A stretch of DNA of 37,261 bases, from contig DASYVT010000059.1 of the NCBI GenBank assembly GCA_035936835.1, positions 1 to 37,261 on the forward strand, given 5' to 3'. Source of the stretch: Candidatus Methylomirabilota bacterium (GTDB taxonomy: Bacteria > Methylomirabilota > Methylomirabilia > Rokubacteriales > CSP1-6). Shown piece by piece: positions 27,251-35,398 of the stretch. The translations under genes and the position numbers were made by a program. Below the pieces are notes generated by a model that was given only the letters and a program-made list of their open reading frames with translations, was not told the origin of the DNA and made no database searches. Each line of letters starts with the position of its first letter. Position 1 is the first letter of the stretch.

Positions 27251-27267
27251 CGGTACGTCGCTTGCAG
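27251..27267 (+). promoter_or_regulatory. Sigma-54 promoter P1, upstream of the PilZ-receiver gene
   Basis: CGGTACGTCGCTTGCAG: -24 GG (27252-27253), exactly ten bases, then -12 GC (27264-27265) inside TTGCA. This is the obligate sigma-54 spacing. The first base is C rather than the usual T. The start of transcription should be near 27277, 15 bases before the ATG at 27292. Confidence 0.6.
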
Positions 27268-27291
27268 CAGATTCACAGCCGGGGGACTATC

Positions 27292-28044
27292 ATGCCCGTC
27301 AAATTGCGGCGGCCGGAGTCGCGTCAACGCCCACGGACCAAGGTCAACTGGCCGGTGGTCGTGGAGCTGGACGATCGGGTGCTTCACGGCGAGGCGATTG
27401 ACGTGAGTCAACTCGCCGTCAAGGTGCGCCTCGGGGAGCGGCTGGAAGACGCTTCGCTTGTGACGCTGCATCTCAACCCGCCCCAGGGATGCCCCGTCGA
27501 CGCCCGAGCGATCGTATGGCGAACGGATGACGACGGTCCAGTCTTCCTCTTCCTCAAGAAGACGCCCGCCGTCCTTCTCGCAGGCAATGACAAGCACTCG
27601 CCGGCGCCGCGTGTTCTCACGATCCTGGTTGTCGACGATGATCCCAGCGTAGGCACTTTGGCGCGGGACATTCTCGGGTCCGCGGAATATCTCGTCCTCT
27701 TCACTCAGGATCCGGTCGAAGCGATCCAGCTGGCCAAGCAACGGCCAGGTGACATTGATCTCCTGCTCGTGGACGAGGTCATGCCATTGATGGACGGTCG
27801 AGAGCTCGCTCGACGTGTGCTCGACCTTCGCCCCAAGGTGAAGGTCTTGCTCATGTCGGGATTCGAGATGTCCAGTCTCCGGGACACGGGATGGCCGGTC
27901 ATCGCGAAGCCCTTCGGCATCACGGAGCTCATCGAGAAGATCGAGGAATGCACCACCGCAAAGAGACGATCATCGGTATTCGCGGCTCCGACGCGATCCG
28001 CTCGACGGCCGACGGACCGGACAACCCGCTCGGACACCCCTTGA
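27292..28044 (+). CDS. PilZ domain-receiver domain protein
   Basis: A 250-residue protein. Residues 1-105 resemble a PilZ domain: RQRPR matches RxxxR, and DVSQLAV stands where (D/N)xSxxG is expected, with Ala in place of Gly, so cyclic-di-GMP binding may be weak. Residues about 108-228 are a receiver with VVDDDPS, phospho-acceptor Asp in LLVDEVMP, Ser in LMSG, and Lys in AKPF. The Arg/Ser/Thr-rich tail of about 25 residues looks disordered. GGGGGA before the ATG is the ribosome site; a longer open frame upstream lacks conservation. It sits behind sigma-54 promoter P1 and is followed by the GspE-like ATPase after 16 bp. No kinase is adjacent. Confidence 0.85.
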   Translation: MPVKLRRPESRQRPRTKVNWPVVVELDDRVLHGEAIDVSQLAVKVRLGERLEDASLVTLHLNPPQGCPVDARAIVWRTDDDGPVFLFLKKTPAVLLAGNDKHSPAPRVLTILVVDDDPSVGTLARDILGSAEYLVLFTQDPVEAIQLAKQRPGDIDLLLVDEVMPLMDGRELARRVLDLRPKVKVLLMSGFEMSSLRDTGWPVIAKPFGITELIEKIEECTTAKRRSSVFAAPTRSARRPTDRTTRSDTP

Positions 28045-28060
28045 CGTCCCCACTCTCGGC

Positions 28061-29878
28061 ATGGCCTTCGCAGACGTAGGGCCGAGGACCGCGTGGAGCC
28101 CCAAGCGGGCGCCTGAAGCCGCGCTCGGGGCTCCGACCGAGCGTTGCCGGTTGGGCGAGATTCTTCTCGCCAACCAGGCGATCAACGAGCAGCAGCTCGA
28201 GGATGCCCTGGCCCAACAGGGGAGCCTGAACCTTCCCCTCGGCGCGGTACTGGTCAAGCTCAACTACGTCACGGACGACACCATGCGGCAGGCGCTGAGC
28301 AAGCAGCTCAACGTGCCCTTTATCGACCTCGAGAACGTGACGATCGATCGCCGGCTTGCCCGCGTGATCAACCGGAGCTACGCGCGGCGCCATTCGGTGC
28401 TGCCGATCGCCCAAGTCGGCCGGACGCTGACCGTCGCCATGGACGATCCGACGGACGGAGCCGTGATCGATGAGCTGATGCGGCTCACGAGCTTCGGCAT
28501 CACCGTCGTCACATCCTCGAGCCGGGCGATCCAGCGGGCGTTCCGTCGCCTCTATGAAGAGGCGCCGGAAGCGCCCGGGACACTTGACGCCCAGCTGATT
28601 ACGCCGATGGACCCTCCTTCCGACGTGGGCCAGGGTTCGTCGGCCATCGGCGACGAGCAGGCGGCCCGGCGCGCGGATGAGCTCTTTCGGCAGATCCTCT
28701 TTCGCGCGCTCGAAAGCCGCTGCAGTGACATCCATCTGGAGACGTTGCCGTTGGGGCTGCACGTGCGTTACCGGGTCGACGGTGTCCTGCGTAAGGCGCA
28801 CTTTGGGACGCTGCAGGACAATCTCGATCAGAACATGCGCGAGATCACGTCGCGAATCAGGATTCTCTCCAAGCTCGACATCACCGAGCGGCGTCGCCCG
28901 CAAGACGGCAGCTTCCGGGTGTCGGTCATCCGCGGCGCGAGCAAGGTCACGATCGACCTGCGCGTCTCGGTCATCCCGAGCTACTCGGGCGAGAGCGTCG
29001 TCATCCGGATTCTGGATCGAGCGCAGGCGCCGCGCTCCATTGCCGCGCTCGATCTGTCGCCCGTCGTCTTATCCCGTCTCGAAGGGCTGCTCCAGCGCAC
29101 CACCGGCATCTTCCTGGTCACCGGGCCCACCGGGTCCGGCAAATCGACGACACTCTACGCCTGTTTGATGACGCTTCACCGCCCGGAGATCCGCATCCTC
29201 ACCGCGGAGGACCCGGTGGAGTACGTCTACGACGAACTGAGCCAATCGCAAGTCAACGACGAGATCGGCAACACGTTCGCTGGGTATCTCCGGGCGTTTC
29301 TCCGGCATGACCCGGAAATCATCATGGTTGGCGAGATTCGCGACCAGGAAACCGCGGAGATGGCCTTCCGCGCCGCCCAGACCGGGCACCTCCTCCTCAG
29401 CACGCTGCACACCAACAGCGCGATTGCCGCGCTCCCGCGTCTGCTCGATCTCAAGATCGAGTCTTCGCTCATCGGCTCGTCGCTCATCGGAGTCATGTCG
29501 CAGCGACTCGTTCGCCGGATCTGCCCATCCTGCCGGCAAGAATACGTGCCATCGCCTGAAGTGCTCAACGTGTTCTTCGAGACCGTGTCGGCCCACGTGA
29601 AGCTCTTCCGAGGGGTGGGGTGCGCCGACTGCGGCTTCAGCGGCTACAAAGGCCGGATGATGGTCGCCGATCTCTGGATGCCCGACGAGCAAGACGCGGG
29701 GCTCATCACCAGGCAGGCACACTTCGACGAAATATGTGCGAGCGCACAGCGCACTACGTCCAGCATGGCTCAGGATGCCCACGAGCGGCTGGTGGCGGGC
29801 ACCACGACCGCCGAGGAACTGCTACGCGTGCTGCCGTACGGCGCCATCGTCGAGCATCGCCGACGATTTTCTCGCTGA
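28061..29878 (+). CDS. GspE/PilB-like secretion ATPase with MshEN cyclic-di-GMP module
   Basis: A 605-residue hexameric-type ATPase of type II secretion/type IV pilus systems. The N-terminus has the MshEN pattern: 24 residues starting RLGEILL (30-53), a 5-residue spacer and 24 more starting PLGAVLV (59-82), each ending LxxQ or LSKQ, which is the known cyclic-di-GMP-binding layout, although the central Gly of each motif is replaced. Next: Walker A GPTGSGKST (355-363), Asp box TAEDPVEYV, Walker B IIMVGEIRD (420-428), His box GHLLLSTLH, and a zinc site C488-C491/C521-C524. No pilin, GspF/PilC, secretin or other pilus gene is in the window, so it is an orphan here. It probably shares the P1 transcript. 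Confidence 0.92.
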   Translation: MAFADVGPRTAWSPKRAPEAALGAPTERCRLGEILLANQAINEQQLEDALAQQGSLNLPLGAVLVKLNYVTDDTMRQALSKQLNVPFIDLENVTIDRRLARVINRSYARRHSVLPIAQVGRTLTVAMDDPTDGAVIDELMRLTSFGITVVTSSSRAIQRAFRRLYEEAPEAPGTLDAQLITPMDPPSDVGQGSSAIGDEQAARRADELFRQILFRALESRCSDIHLETLPLGLHVRYRVDGVLRKAHFGTLQDNLDQNMREITSRIRILSKLDITERRRPQDGSFRVSVIRGASKVTIDLRVSVIPSYSGESVVIRILDRAQAPRSIAALDLSPVVLSRLEGLLQRTTGIFLVTGPTGSGKSTTLYACLMTLHRPEIRILTAEDPVEYVYDELSQSQVNDEIGNTFAGYLRAFLRHDPEIIMVGEIRDQETAEMAFRAAQTGHLLLSTLHTNSAIAALPRLLDLKIESSLIGSSLIGVMSQRLVRRICPSCRQEYVPSPEVLNVFFETVSAHVKLFRGVGCADCGFSGYKGRMMVADLWMPDEQDAGLITRQAHFDEICASAQRTTSSMAQDAHERLVAGTTTAEELLRVLPYGAIVEHRRRFSR

Positions 29879-30140
29879 GGCGGCGTCGGGCTTCGGGGGA
29901 GTCCGGTGCCTCCATGCCGCCTCCGTCCCGAGGACGAGGGAGCAGGGCGAATCTCGCCGTTGCACCTCGCCGGGCCGGAGTATACAGGAAGGGATGCGAG
30001 ACCCCTTTGATGGCGCCACCGCCGTCGCGATGGGGAAGACCCGCTTGGCTCGAATAGGCGCAGGTTTACAGGCATCCAGGGCGATAGAGTAGGATGCACG
30101 TAGATGGCCGGGAAGAGCTCTCAACGGCTGCGTACTCAGT
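29879..30140. other. Gene-free stretch after the ATPase gene
   Basis: No supported gene, repeat or promoter is seen in these 262 bases. The open frames that cross it have no recognisable motifs. Confidence 0.4.
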
Positions 30141-30145
30141 AGGTC

Positions 30146-30173
30146 GCGGGTTCAACTCCCGCCCCCAGCTCCA
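30146..30173 (+). other. tRNA/tmRNA-like 3' fragment (T-arm plus CCA), candidate attachment site
   Basis: GCGGG-TTCAACT-CCCGC forms a standard T-stem and loop, followed by CCCCAGC, T and CCA, exactly where an acceptor strand and CCA end should be. TTCAACTCCCGCC and CAGCTCCA also occur at the 3' end of typical tmRNA. No anticodon arm, D-arm, tmRNA tag or matching 5' acceptor strand lies upstream, so the gene is not complete. Sixteen bases of it (30154-30169) recur exactly in repeat R2 at 26949-26964. Such 3' fragments often mark where an integrating element recombined, which is inference here. Confidence 0.4.
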
Positions 30174-30277
30174 CTTAACGGTATCTGAAGATCGCCGGCC
30201 GCTGGGCGGATCACGAGCGATGGGCACTGCTCGTCGAAGACTGGCGGCCCTCTCTCCGCCTTATGATGACTCCTCGA

Positions 30278-30502
30278 CGGCGGGAGCTGAGCAGCGGGCA
30301 CTCCTCTACGTGACGAGGTAGGCGGTGCCACGGGCCCGAGCCGCTGCGCACGTCTGCCCTGCGGCTGCCTGGGGCCCAGGTGGAGAACTCCCGCCCCCTG
30401 CGTCGAGGCTCCGGTTTGACCTTTCCGGCGCGCTCTGGCAGCACCGGCGGAACATGGGAGGGGCATTTATCCCCGTTGTGCCAAGGCGATGACTGAGAAT
30501 AG
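30278..30502 (+). repeat. Repeat copy R3: 225-bp terminal region of an IS91-like element
   Basis: The near twin of R2 (213 of 225 identical, no gaps, same orientation). Only the last dozen transposase codons remain (AEQRALLYVTR plus TAG at 30319-30321). Unrelated DNA lies before 30278. After 30502 a further 20 bp or so resemble R1 rather than R2. Confidence 0.8.
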
Positions 30503-30750
30503 GCTTCATGTCATTTACGCCCACACCCAGATCGCGCTCGCTGGTGAGCGCGATGCCGAACTGGATGAGCTCCTTCAACAGGTGTGTGAGCGGCGGTTTT
30601 TGGGTTGCCATCGCGATTGTCATCGTTGCCACAGGGAGCGGCAAGGTGTGTGTCACGCCTTTTGGTAAGAACGTAAACCGCCGTAATTGGTCGTGTTTCC
30701 GCGTTGCCCCGGCAGGTGGTGCCGTGTCAGCCTGGGTAATTTCATTGCAG
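30503..30750. other. Intergenic region with a short open frame after R3
   Basis: An ATG inside R3 (30490-30492) opens a frame of about 60 codons, beginning MTENRLHVIYAHTQ and rich in Cys and His (RDCHRCHRERQ), that ends at TAA near 30666. R1 has the same first codons from a GTG, and R2 has MTEN only. I do not recognise a protein. No other feature is seen before the promoter at 30751. Confidence 0.3.
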
Positions 30751-30779
30751 TTGGTCGTTTTCCTAACGGCTGCTAGAAT
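30751..30779 (+). promoter_or_regulatory. Sigma-70-type promoter of the NtrC-type regulator, apparently leaderless
   Basis: TTGGTC (30751-30756), a 17-bp spacer and TAGAAT (30774-30779). The -10 ends nine bases before the ATG at 30789, so the mRNA would start two or three bases before it or at it. No ribosome site is visible. Confidence 0.5.
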
Positions 30780-30788
30780 CGTCGCACG

Positions 30789-32135
<1,347 letters not shown>

Positions 32136-32149
32136 GCCTGCGCTGGGCA

Positions 32150-32197
32150 TTTTCTGACCGGTGGACGCAAACCCGGCCGTCGGCACCGGTCAGAAAA
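32150..32197. promoter_or_regulatory. Perfect 14-bp inverted repeat: putative activator site for P2
   Basis: TTTTCTGACCGGTG (32150-32163) and CACCGGTCAGAAAA (32184-32197) are exact complements 20 bases apart, with an inner GACG/CGTC pair. The right half-site ACCGGTCAGAAA ends 82 bp before the -24 element of P2. That is the usual distance for NtrC-type enhancer sites. The T-run precedes and the A-run follows the stem, which is wrong for an intrinsic terminator on either strand. Confidence 0.6.
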
Positions 32198-32277
32198 CAG
32201 CCACGCGCGGCCTGAGGTCCCGCCGCAGCGGGTATAAAAACTTTTGTTCACAGGCACTTATCCCGGATCATCGAGAT

Positions 32278-32294
32278 TGGTACTGGGCTTGCTC
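32278..32294 (+). promoter_or_regulatory. Sigma-54 promoter P2, upstream of the HD-GYP operon
   Basis: TGGTACTGGGCTTGCTC, preceded by T: -24 GG (32279-32280), ten bases, then -12 GC (32291-32292) in TTGCT. This is a near-consensus sigma-54 promoter. The predicted start is near 32303, about 64 bases before the GTG of the receiver-HD-GYP gene. Confidence 0.7.
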
Positions 32295-32366
32295 ATTAGC
32301 AGCCCGGCTGGCGCCCGACCCCGCACCCAGGCATAAGGGAGTTCCGATGAAATTGGAGGCCACGAA

Positions 32367-33932
32367 GTGAGCGCGCACGCCGTGAGCGTGGAAAAGGAGC
32401 CCTCGGTGGAATCTCTGCATGTCCTCGTGGTGGATGACAACGCATCACTGCTCCGCTTCCTCGTTTCCGCCTTCACGGCCAATGGCTGCGACGTGGCGCA
32501 GGCCTCCGACGCCGAGCAGGCGCTCGAGCTCATCGCGGCGACGAGCTTCGATCTCGTCGTCTCCGACATCAAGATGCCGGGGCTGACCGGGCTCGACGTC
32601 CTTCGCGCCGTGAAGGGCGCGCAGCCCAGCACGCCGGTGGTGCTCATCACGGGCGCGCCCTCGGTCACGTCGGCGGTGTTCGGACTTCGTCACGGCGCGT
32701 ACGACTACCTCGCGAAGCCGTTCTCGATCAAGGAGATCCAGGACCTGCTGGCGCGCATCCGCGACGACCGCAAGAAGTGGAACGGGCAGGTTCCCCTTCC
32801 CGCCGGCCTCGCGGAGGAGCTGTCGCGACGCCAGTCGGGCGTGGAGACGCTCTTCCACATCGGCGGGCTCGCGCTGCAGGGGTTGGAGCCGGCCGCTTTC
32901 GTCGACAAGGTGCTCGAGCACACGGTGCGAAGCCTTCGCTGCGACGCCGCCCTCCTGCTCATGCGCGACGAGGAGGGACAGTTCACGTCGAGCCGCCACG
33001 GCGAGCCTGCGCTCGTGAACTTCGTGCTTGCCGCCCTGCAGAAGTCCTTCGAGCAGGTGGTGAAGACCGGGGCCCGCGCGGTGGTGACGATCACCCAGAC
33101 GGGGCAGCCCGTCGACGCCATCGCCACCGCCATCCCGGGCGTGGGCCGCTCCGTGGGCCTGCTGTGCCTGGCGCGGGAGGCGAAGAGCGGCGGCTTCCTT
33201 CCCGACGAGCGGGAGATGCTCCTCGGCTACGCGCAGACGACGGCGGTCGCGCTGCAGAAGCTGATCCTGCGCGACAACATCGAGCGCAACCTCGTCGACA
33301 CCATCACCGCCTTCGTCAACGCCATCGAGTCGAAGGACCCCTACCTGAAGGGGCATTCCGCGCGCGTGGCGCTGTACGCGGGAGAGCTCGCGGTCACCAT
33401 GGGGCTGCCAGCGGAGACGGTGGACGTCGTGCGGCGCGGCGCCATGCTGCACGACCTCGGCAAGCTCGCCATCATGGACACCATTCTGCGGAAGCCGGGG
33501 CCGCTCACGGAGGAGGAGTTCACGCTCATCAAGGCCCATCCCGTGGCGGGGGCCAAGATCCTCGAGCCGCTGCGCTTCCTCGCGCGCGAGGTGTGCGCCG
33601 TGCGCTATCACCACGAGCGCTTCAACGGCTCCGGCTATCCGGACGGCCTTGCCGGTGAGGACATTCCGCTCGTGGCGCGCATCACGACGGTCGCCGACGT
33701 CTTCGACGCCATCACCTCCAACCGGGCCTATCGGACGGCGATGACGGTGGAGGAGGCGCGCGAGGAGATCGCGCGCGGGCGCAACAGCCACTTCGATCCG
33801 CGCATCGCCGACGCCTTCGCGCGCATTCCGGTGGAGCGCCTCGTGGAGTTCAACCGCCACTACGAGAGCCTCGTCAGCCCGGCCATGCCCATCGATCTCG
33901 CCGCCGCCGCGGCGCTGGTGAGGGCGCAATGA
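32367..33932 (+). CDS. Receiver-GAF-HD-GYP protein, predicted cyclic-di-GMP phosphodiesterase
   Basis: A 521-residue cytoplasmic protein. Receiver (18-135): Asp23-Asp24, phospho-acceptor Asp67, Lys117. A GAF-like region (about 160-300) ends in a helix leading to the HD-GYP domain (305-500). HD-GYP residues seen: HSARV with His330, HDLGK (362-366), His391 in HPVAG, YHHERFNGSGYPDG with His415-His416 and GYP at 423-425, then DVFDAITSNRAYR. The family degrades cyclic-di-GMP to pGpG or GMP, and all catalytic residues are present. GTG start with GGAGG seven bases upstream. It follows sigma-54 promoter P2 and overlaps the next receiver gene (ATGA). Confidence 0.94.
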   Translation: MSAHAVSVEKEPSVESLHVLVVDDNASLLRFLVSAFTANGCDVAQASDAEQALELIAATSFDLVVSDIKMPGLTGLDVLRAVKGAQPSTPVVLITGAPSVTSAVFGLRHGAYDYLAKPFSIKEIQDLLARIRDDRKKWNGQVPLPAGLAEELSRRQSGVETLFHIGGLALQGLEPAAFVDKVLEHTVRSLRCDAALLLMRDEEGQFTSSRHGEPALVNFVLAALQKSFEQVVKTGARAVVTITQTGQPVDAIATAIPGVGRSVGLLCLAREAKSGGFLPDEREMLLGYAQTTAVALQKLILRDNIERNLVDTITAFVNAIESKDPYLKGHSARVALYAGELAVTMGLPAETVDVVRRGAMLHDLGKLAIMDTILRKPGPLTEEEFTLIKAHPVAGAKILEPLRFLAREVCAVRYHHERFNGSGYPDGLAGEDIPLVARITTVADVFDAITSNRAYRTAMTVEEAREEIARGRNSHFDPRIADAFARIPVERLVEFNRHYESLVSPAMPIDLAAAAALVRAQ

Positions 33933-34306
33933 GCCAGCCACGCACCCGAATCCTGATCGTCGACGACGCCGGCTCGGTGGTGGTGCTGTGCGTGAACGTG
34001 CTGCAGGCGCTCGGCTACGCGGTGAAGGGCGCCAATCGCGGTGAGGCCGCGATAGAGATGCTCCGCAAGGAGAGCTTCGATCTCATGGTGCTGGACTACA
34101 AGATGCCCGGCATGTCGGGATTCGAGGTCTTCGAGCAGGCCCGCCCGCTGCACCCGAACATGGCCGTCGTGCTCGTCACCGGACACGGCACACCGGACAT
34201 TGTGAACGAGGCCAACCGCCTCGGCTTCAACGCGATTCTCCTCAAGCCCTTCACGTCGGACGAGCTGCGGGCGACCGTTGAGAAAGTCCTCGCCGACCGG
34301 GCGTAG
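33929..34306 (+). CDS. Single-domain response regulator
   Basis: A 125-residue receiver: VDDAGS with Asp12-Asp13, phospho-acceptor Asp56 (VLDYKMPGMSG), Thr in LVTGHG and Lys106 in LKPF. There is no output domain. The ATG overlaps the stop of the HD-GYP gene, so the two are made together. It may act as a phosphate sink or phosphorelay step for the receivers of this island (PilZ-receiver, NtrC type, HD-GYP). The kinase must be encoded elsewhere. Confidence 0.92.
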   Translation: MSQPRTRILIVDDAGSVVVLCVNVLQALGYAVKGANRGEAAIEMLRKESFDLMVLDYKMPGMSGFEVFEQARPLHPNMAVVLVTGHGTPDIVNEANRLGFNAILLKPFTSDELRATVEKVLADRA

Positions 34307-34309
34307 CCG

Positions 34310-35095
34310 GTGGCGGCTTCTGCGGTGACGTCGGTGCTGGGCAGCCTGAAGTGGGGCGTCGACCGCATGCTGGCCGTGGGCTACGGTGTCGTCTACGACT
34401 ACATCTTCGAGCACTTCGACCCCTACCGGCGGCTGCAGCGCGAAGTGCTCGCCGCGGTGGAGGCGGAGGCGGGCGCCGAGCGCGCGGCTGTGCGCATCCT
34501 CGACATCGGCTGCGGGCCGGGCAACTTCTCGCTCATGCTGGCCGAGGCCGGCTTCACCGTGGTCGGCCTGGACGCGTACGACCCTCTGATCAGCCTCGCA
34601 CAGGAGAAACGCCGGACGCAGCGGCTGTCGAACCTGGCCTTCAAGCACGGCGATCTCGTGAAGGACAGTCCGTTCCGCTCCGAGCACTTCGACCAAGTCA
34701 TCAACGTCCACTTCCTGTACGCGCACCCCGACCCGATATCGGTGCTGCGGGCGGCGTACCGTGTCCTCAAGCCCGGCGGCCACGCCGTCTTCGTCAACCT
34801 CACCCGCCGCGTGCCCATGTGGGCGACGATCCGCGAGTTGTCGGCGCGCGAAGGCATCGTCCCCGTGCTCAGGAGCCTCGTGTGGGTGCTGCCGAACACG
34901 ATCTTCGAGACGGTGCGGCGGCGGAGCGGGCCCCATTACTGGGACGAGGAACGCATGGCCCGCCATCTGCGGGAGGCAGGCTTCGAGCTCCTCACGCTGC
35001 GCCGCACGTTTTTCGATGGCGCCAGCCTTCTGGCCTCCGTTCGCAAGCCGCAGACCGCCGCAGGGGCCTCCGCCCAGCCGGAGCCGGTGCCATGA
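34310..35095 (+). CDS. Class I SAM-dependent methyltransferase (UbiE/Methyltransf_11-like)
   Basis: A 261-residue methyltransferase starting at GTG three bases after the preceding stop. Motif I ILDIGCGPGNFSLML is at about 63-77, then VVGLDAYDP, HGDLVKDSPF and the post-motif VLKPGGHAVFVNLTRR. The C-terminal part, with tryptophan and arginine-rich stretches (WVLPNTIFETVRRRSG, HYWDEERMARHLREAGF), resembles small-molecule or quinone-type methyltransferases. Its substrate is unknown. As the third gene behind sigma-54 promoter P2, it may modify something made or sensed by the island. Confidence 0.87.
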   Translation: MAASAVTSVLGSLKWGVDRMLAVGYGVVYDYIFEHFDPYRRLQREVLAAVEAEAGAERAAVRILDIGCGPGNFSLMLAEAGFTVVGLDAYDPLISLAQEKRRTQRLSNLAFKHGDLVKDSPFRSEHFDQVINVHFLYAHPDPISVLRAAYRVLKPGGHAVFVNLTRRVPMWATIRELSAREGIVPVLRSLVWVLPNTIFETVRRRSGPHYWDEERMARHLREAGFELLTLRRTFFDGASLLASVRKPQTAAGASAQPEPVP

Positions 35096-35127
35096 GCTCG
35101 CGCGCCAGCCTCGTGGCCCCTGGTCAG

Positions 35128-35172
35128 TTTCTCGCCGAAAGCCGTGGACGAAGTGGTGCGACCGATCAGGAA
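35128..35172. promoter_or_regulatory. Imperfect inverted repeat: putative activator site for P3
   Basis: TTTCTCGCCG (35128-35137) matches the left half of the P2 site at 8 of 10 bases, and ACCGATCAGGAA (35161-35172) matches the right half at 10 of 12. The right half ends 82 bp before the -24 element of P3, the same distance as at P2; the gap between halves differs by one base. Confidence 0.5.
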
Positions 35173-35253
35173 TCACCCATGACGCAGGCGGCCAGAGCGC
35201 AGCTCATAGAAAGTGGATCAGTAGAATCAATAACTTATATCAATTCATCGGTC

Positions 35254-35270
35254 TGGTACCTCTCTTGCAA
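35254..35270 (+). promoter_or_regulatory. Sigma-54 promoter P3, upstream of the exported protein gene
   Basis: TGGTACCTCTCTTGCAA: -24 GG (35255-35256), ten bases, then -12 GC (35267-35268) in TTGCA. The predicted start is near 35280, leaving a leader of about 120 bases. The rest of the 300-bp gap before the next gene holds no other supported feature. Confidence 0.65.
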
Positions 35271-35398
35271 CGTCAGTGTCGTGCAGTTGGAGCCGTCGAG
35301 ATCACATGACAATCGGGTCACGTGGGGTTCAGGGGACTACAACCATCATCTTTGGTCGACTTGGGGCTCGCCGGAATACACTGGCGAGAGGTGAGGAG

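Noticed and set aside
30100-30173. A complete tRNA or tmRNA gene
   Set aside because: T-arm and CCA are perfect, but no anticodon arm with a 7-base loop, no D-arm, no 5' acceptor partner and no tag reading frame can be found upstream.
30463-30485. Sigma-54 promoter on minus inside R3 (TTGGCACAACGGGG)
   Set aside because: The TTGGCAC half is attractive, but the -12 position ten bases after GG reads AT instead of GC.
32150-32197. Intrinsic terminator after the NtrC-type gene
   Set aside because: T-run precedes and A-run follows the stem on both strands, so no U-tract follows the hairpin in either transcript.
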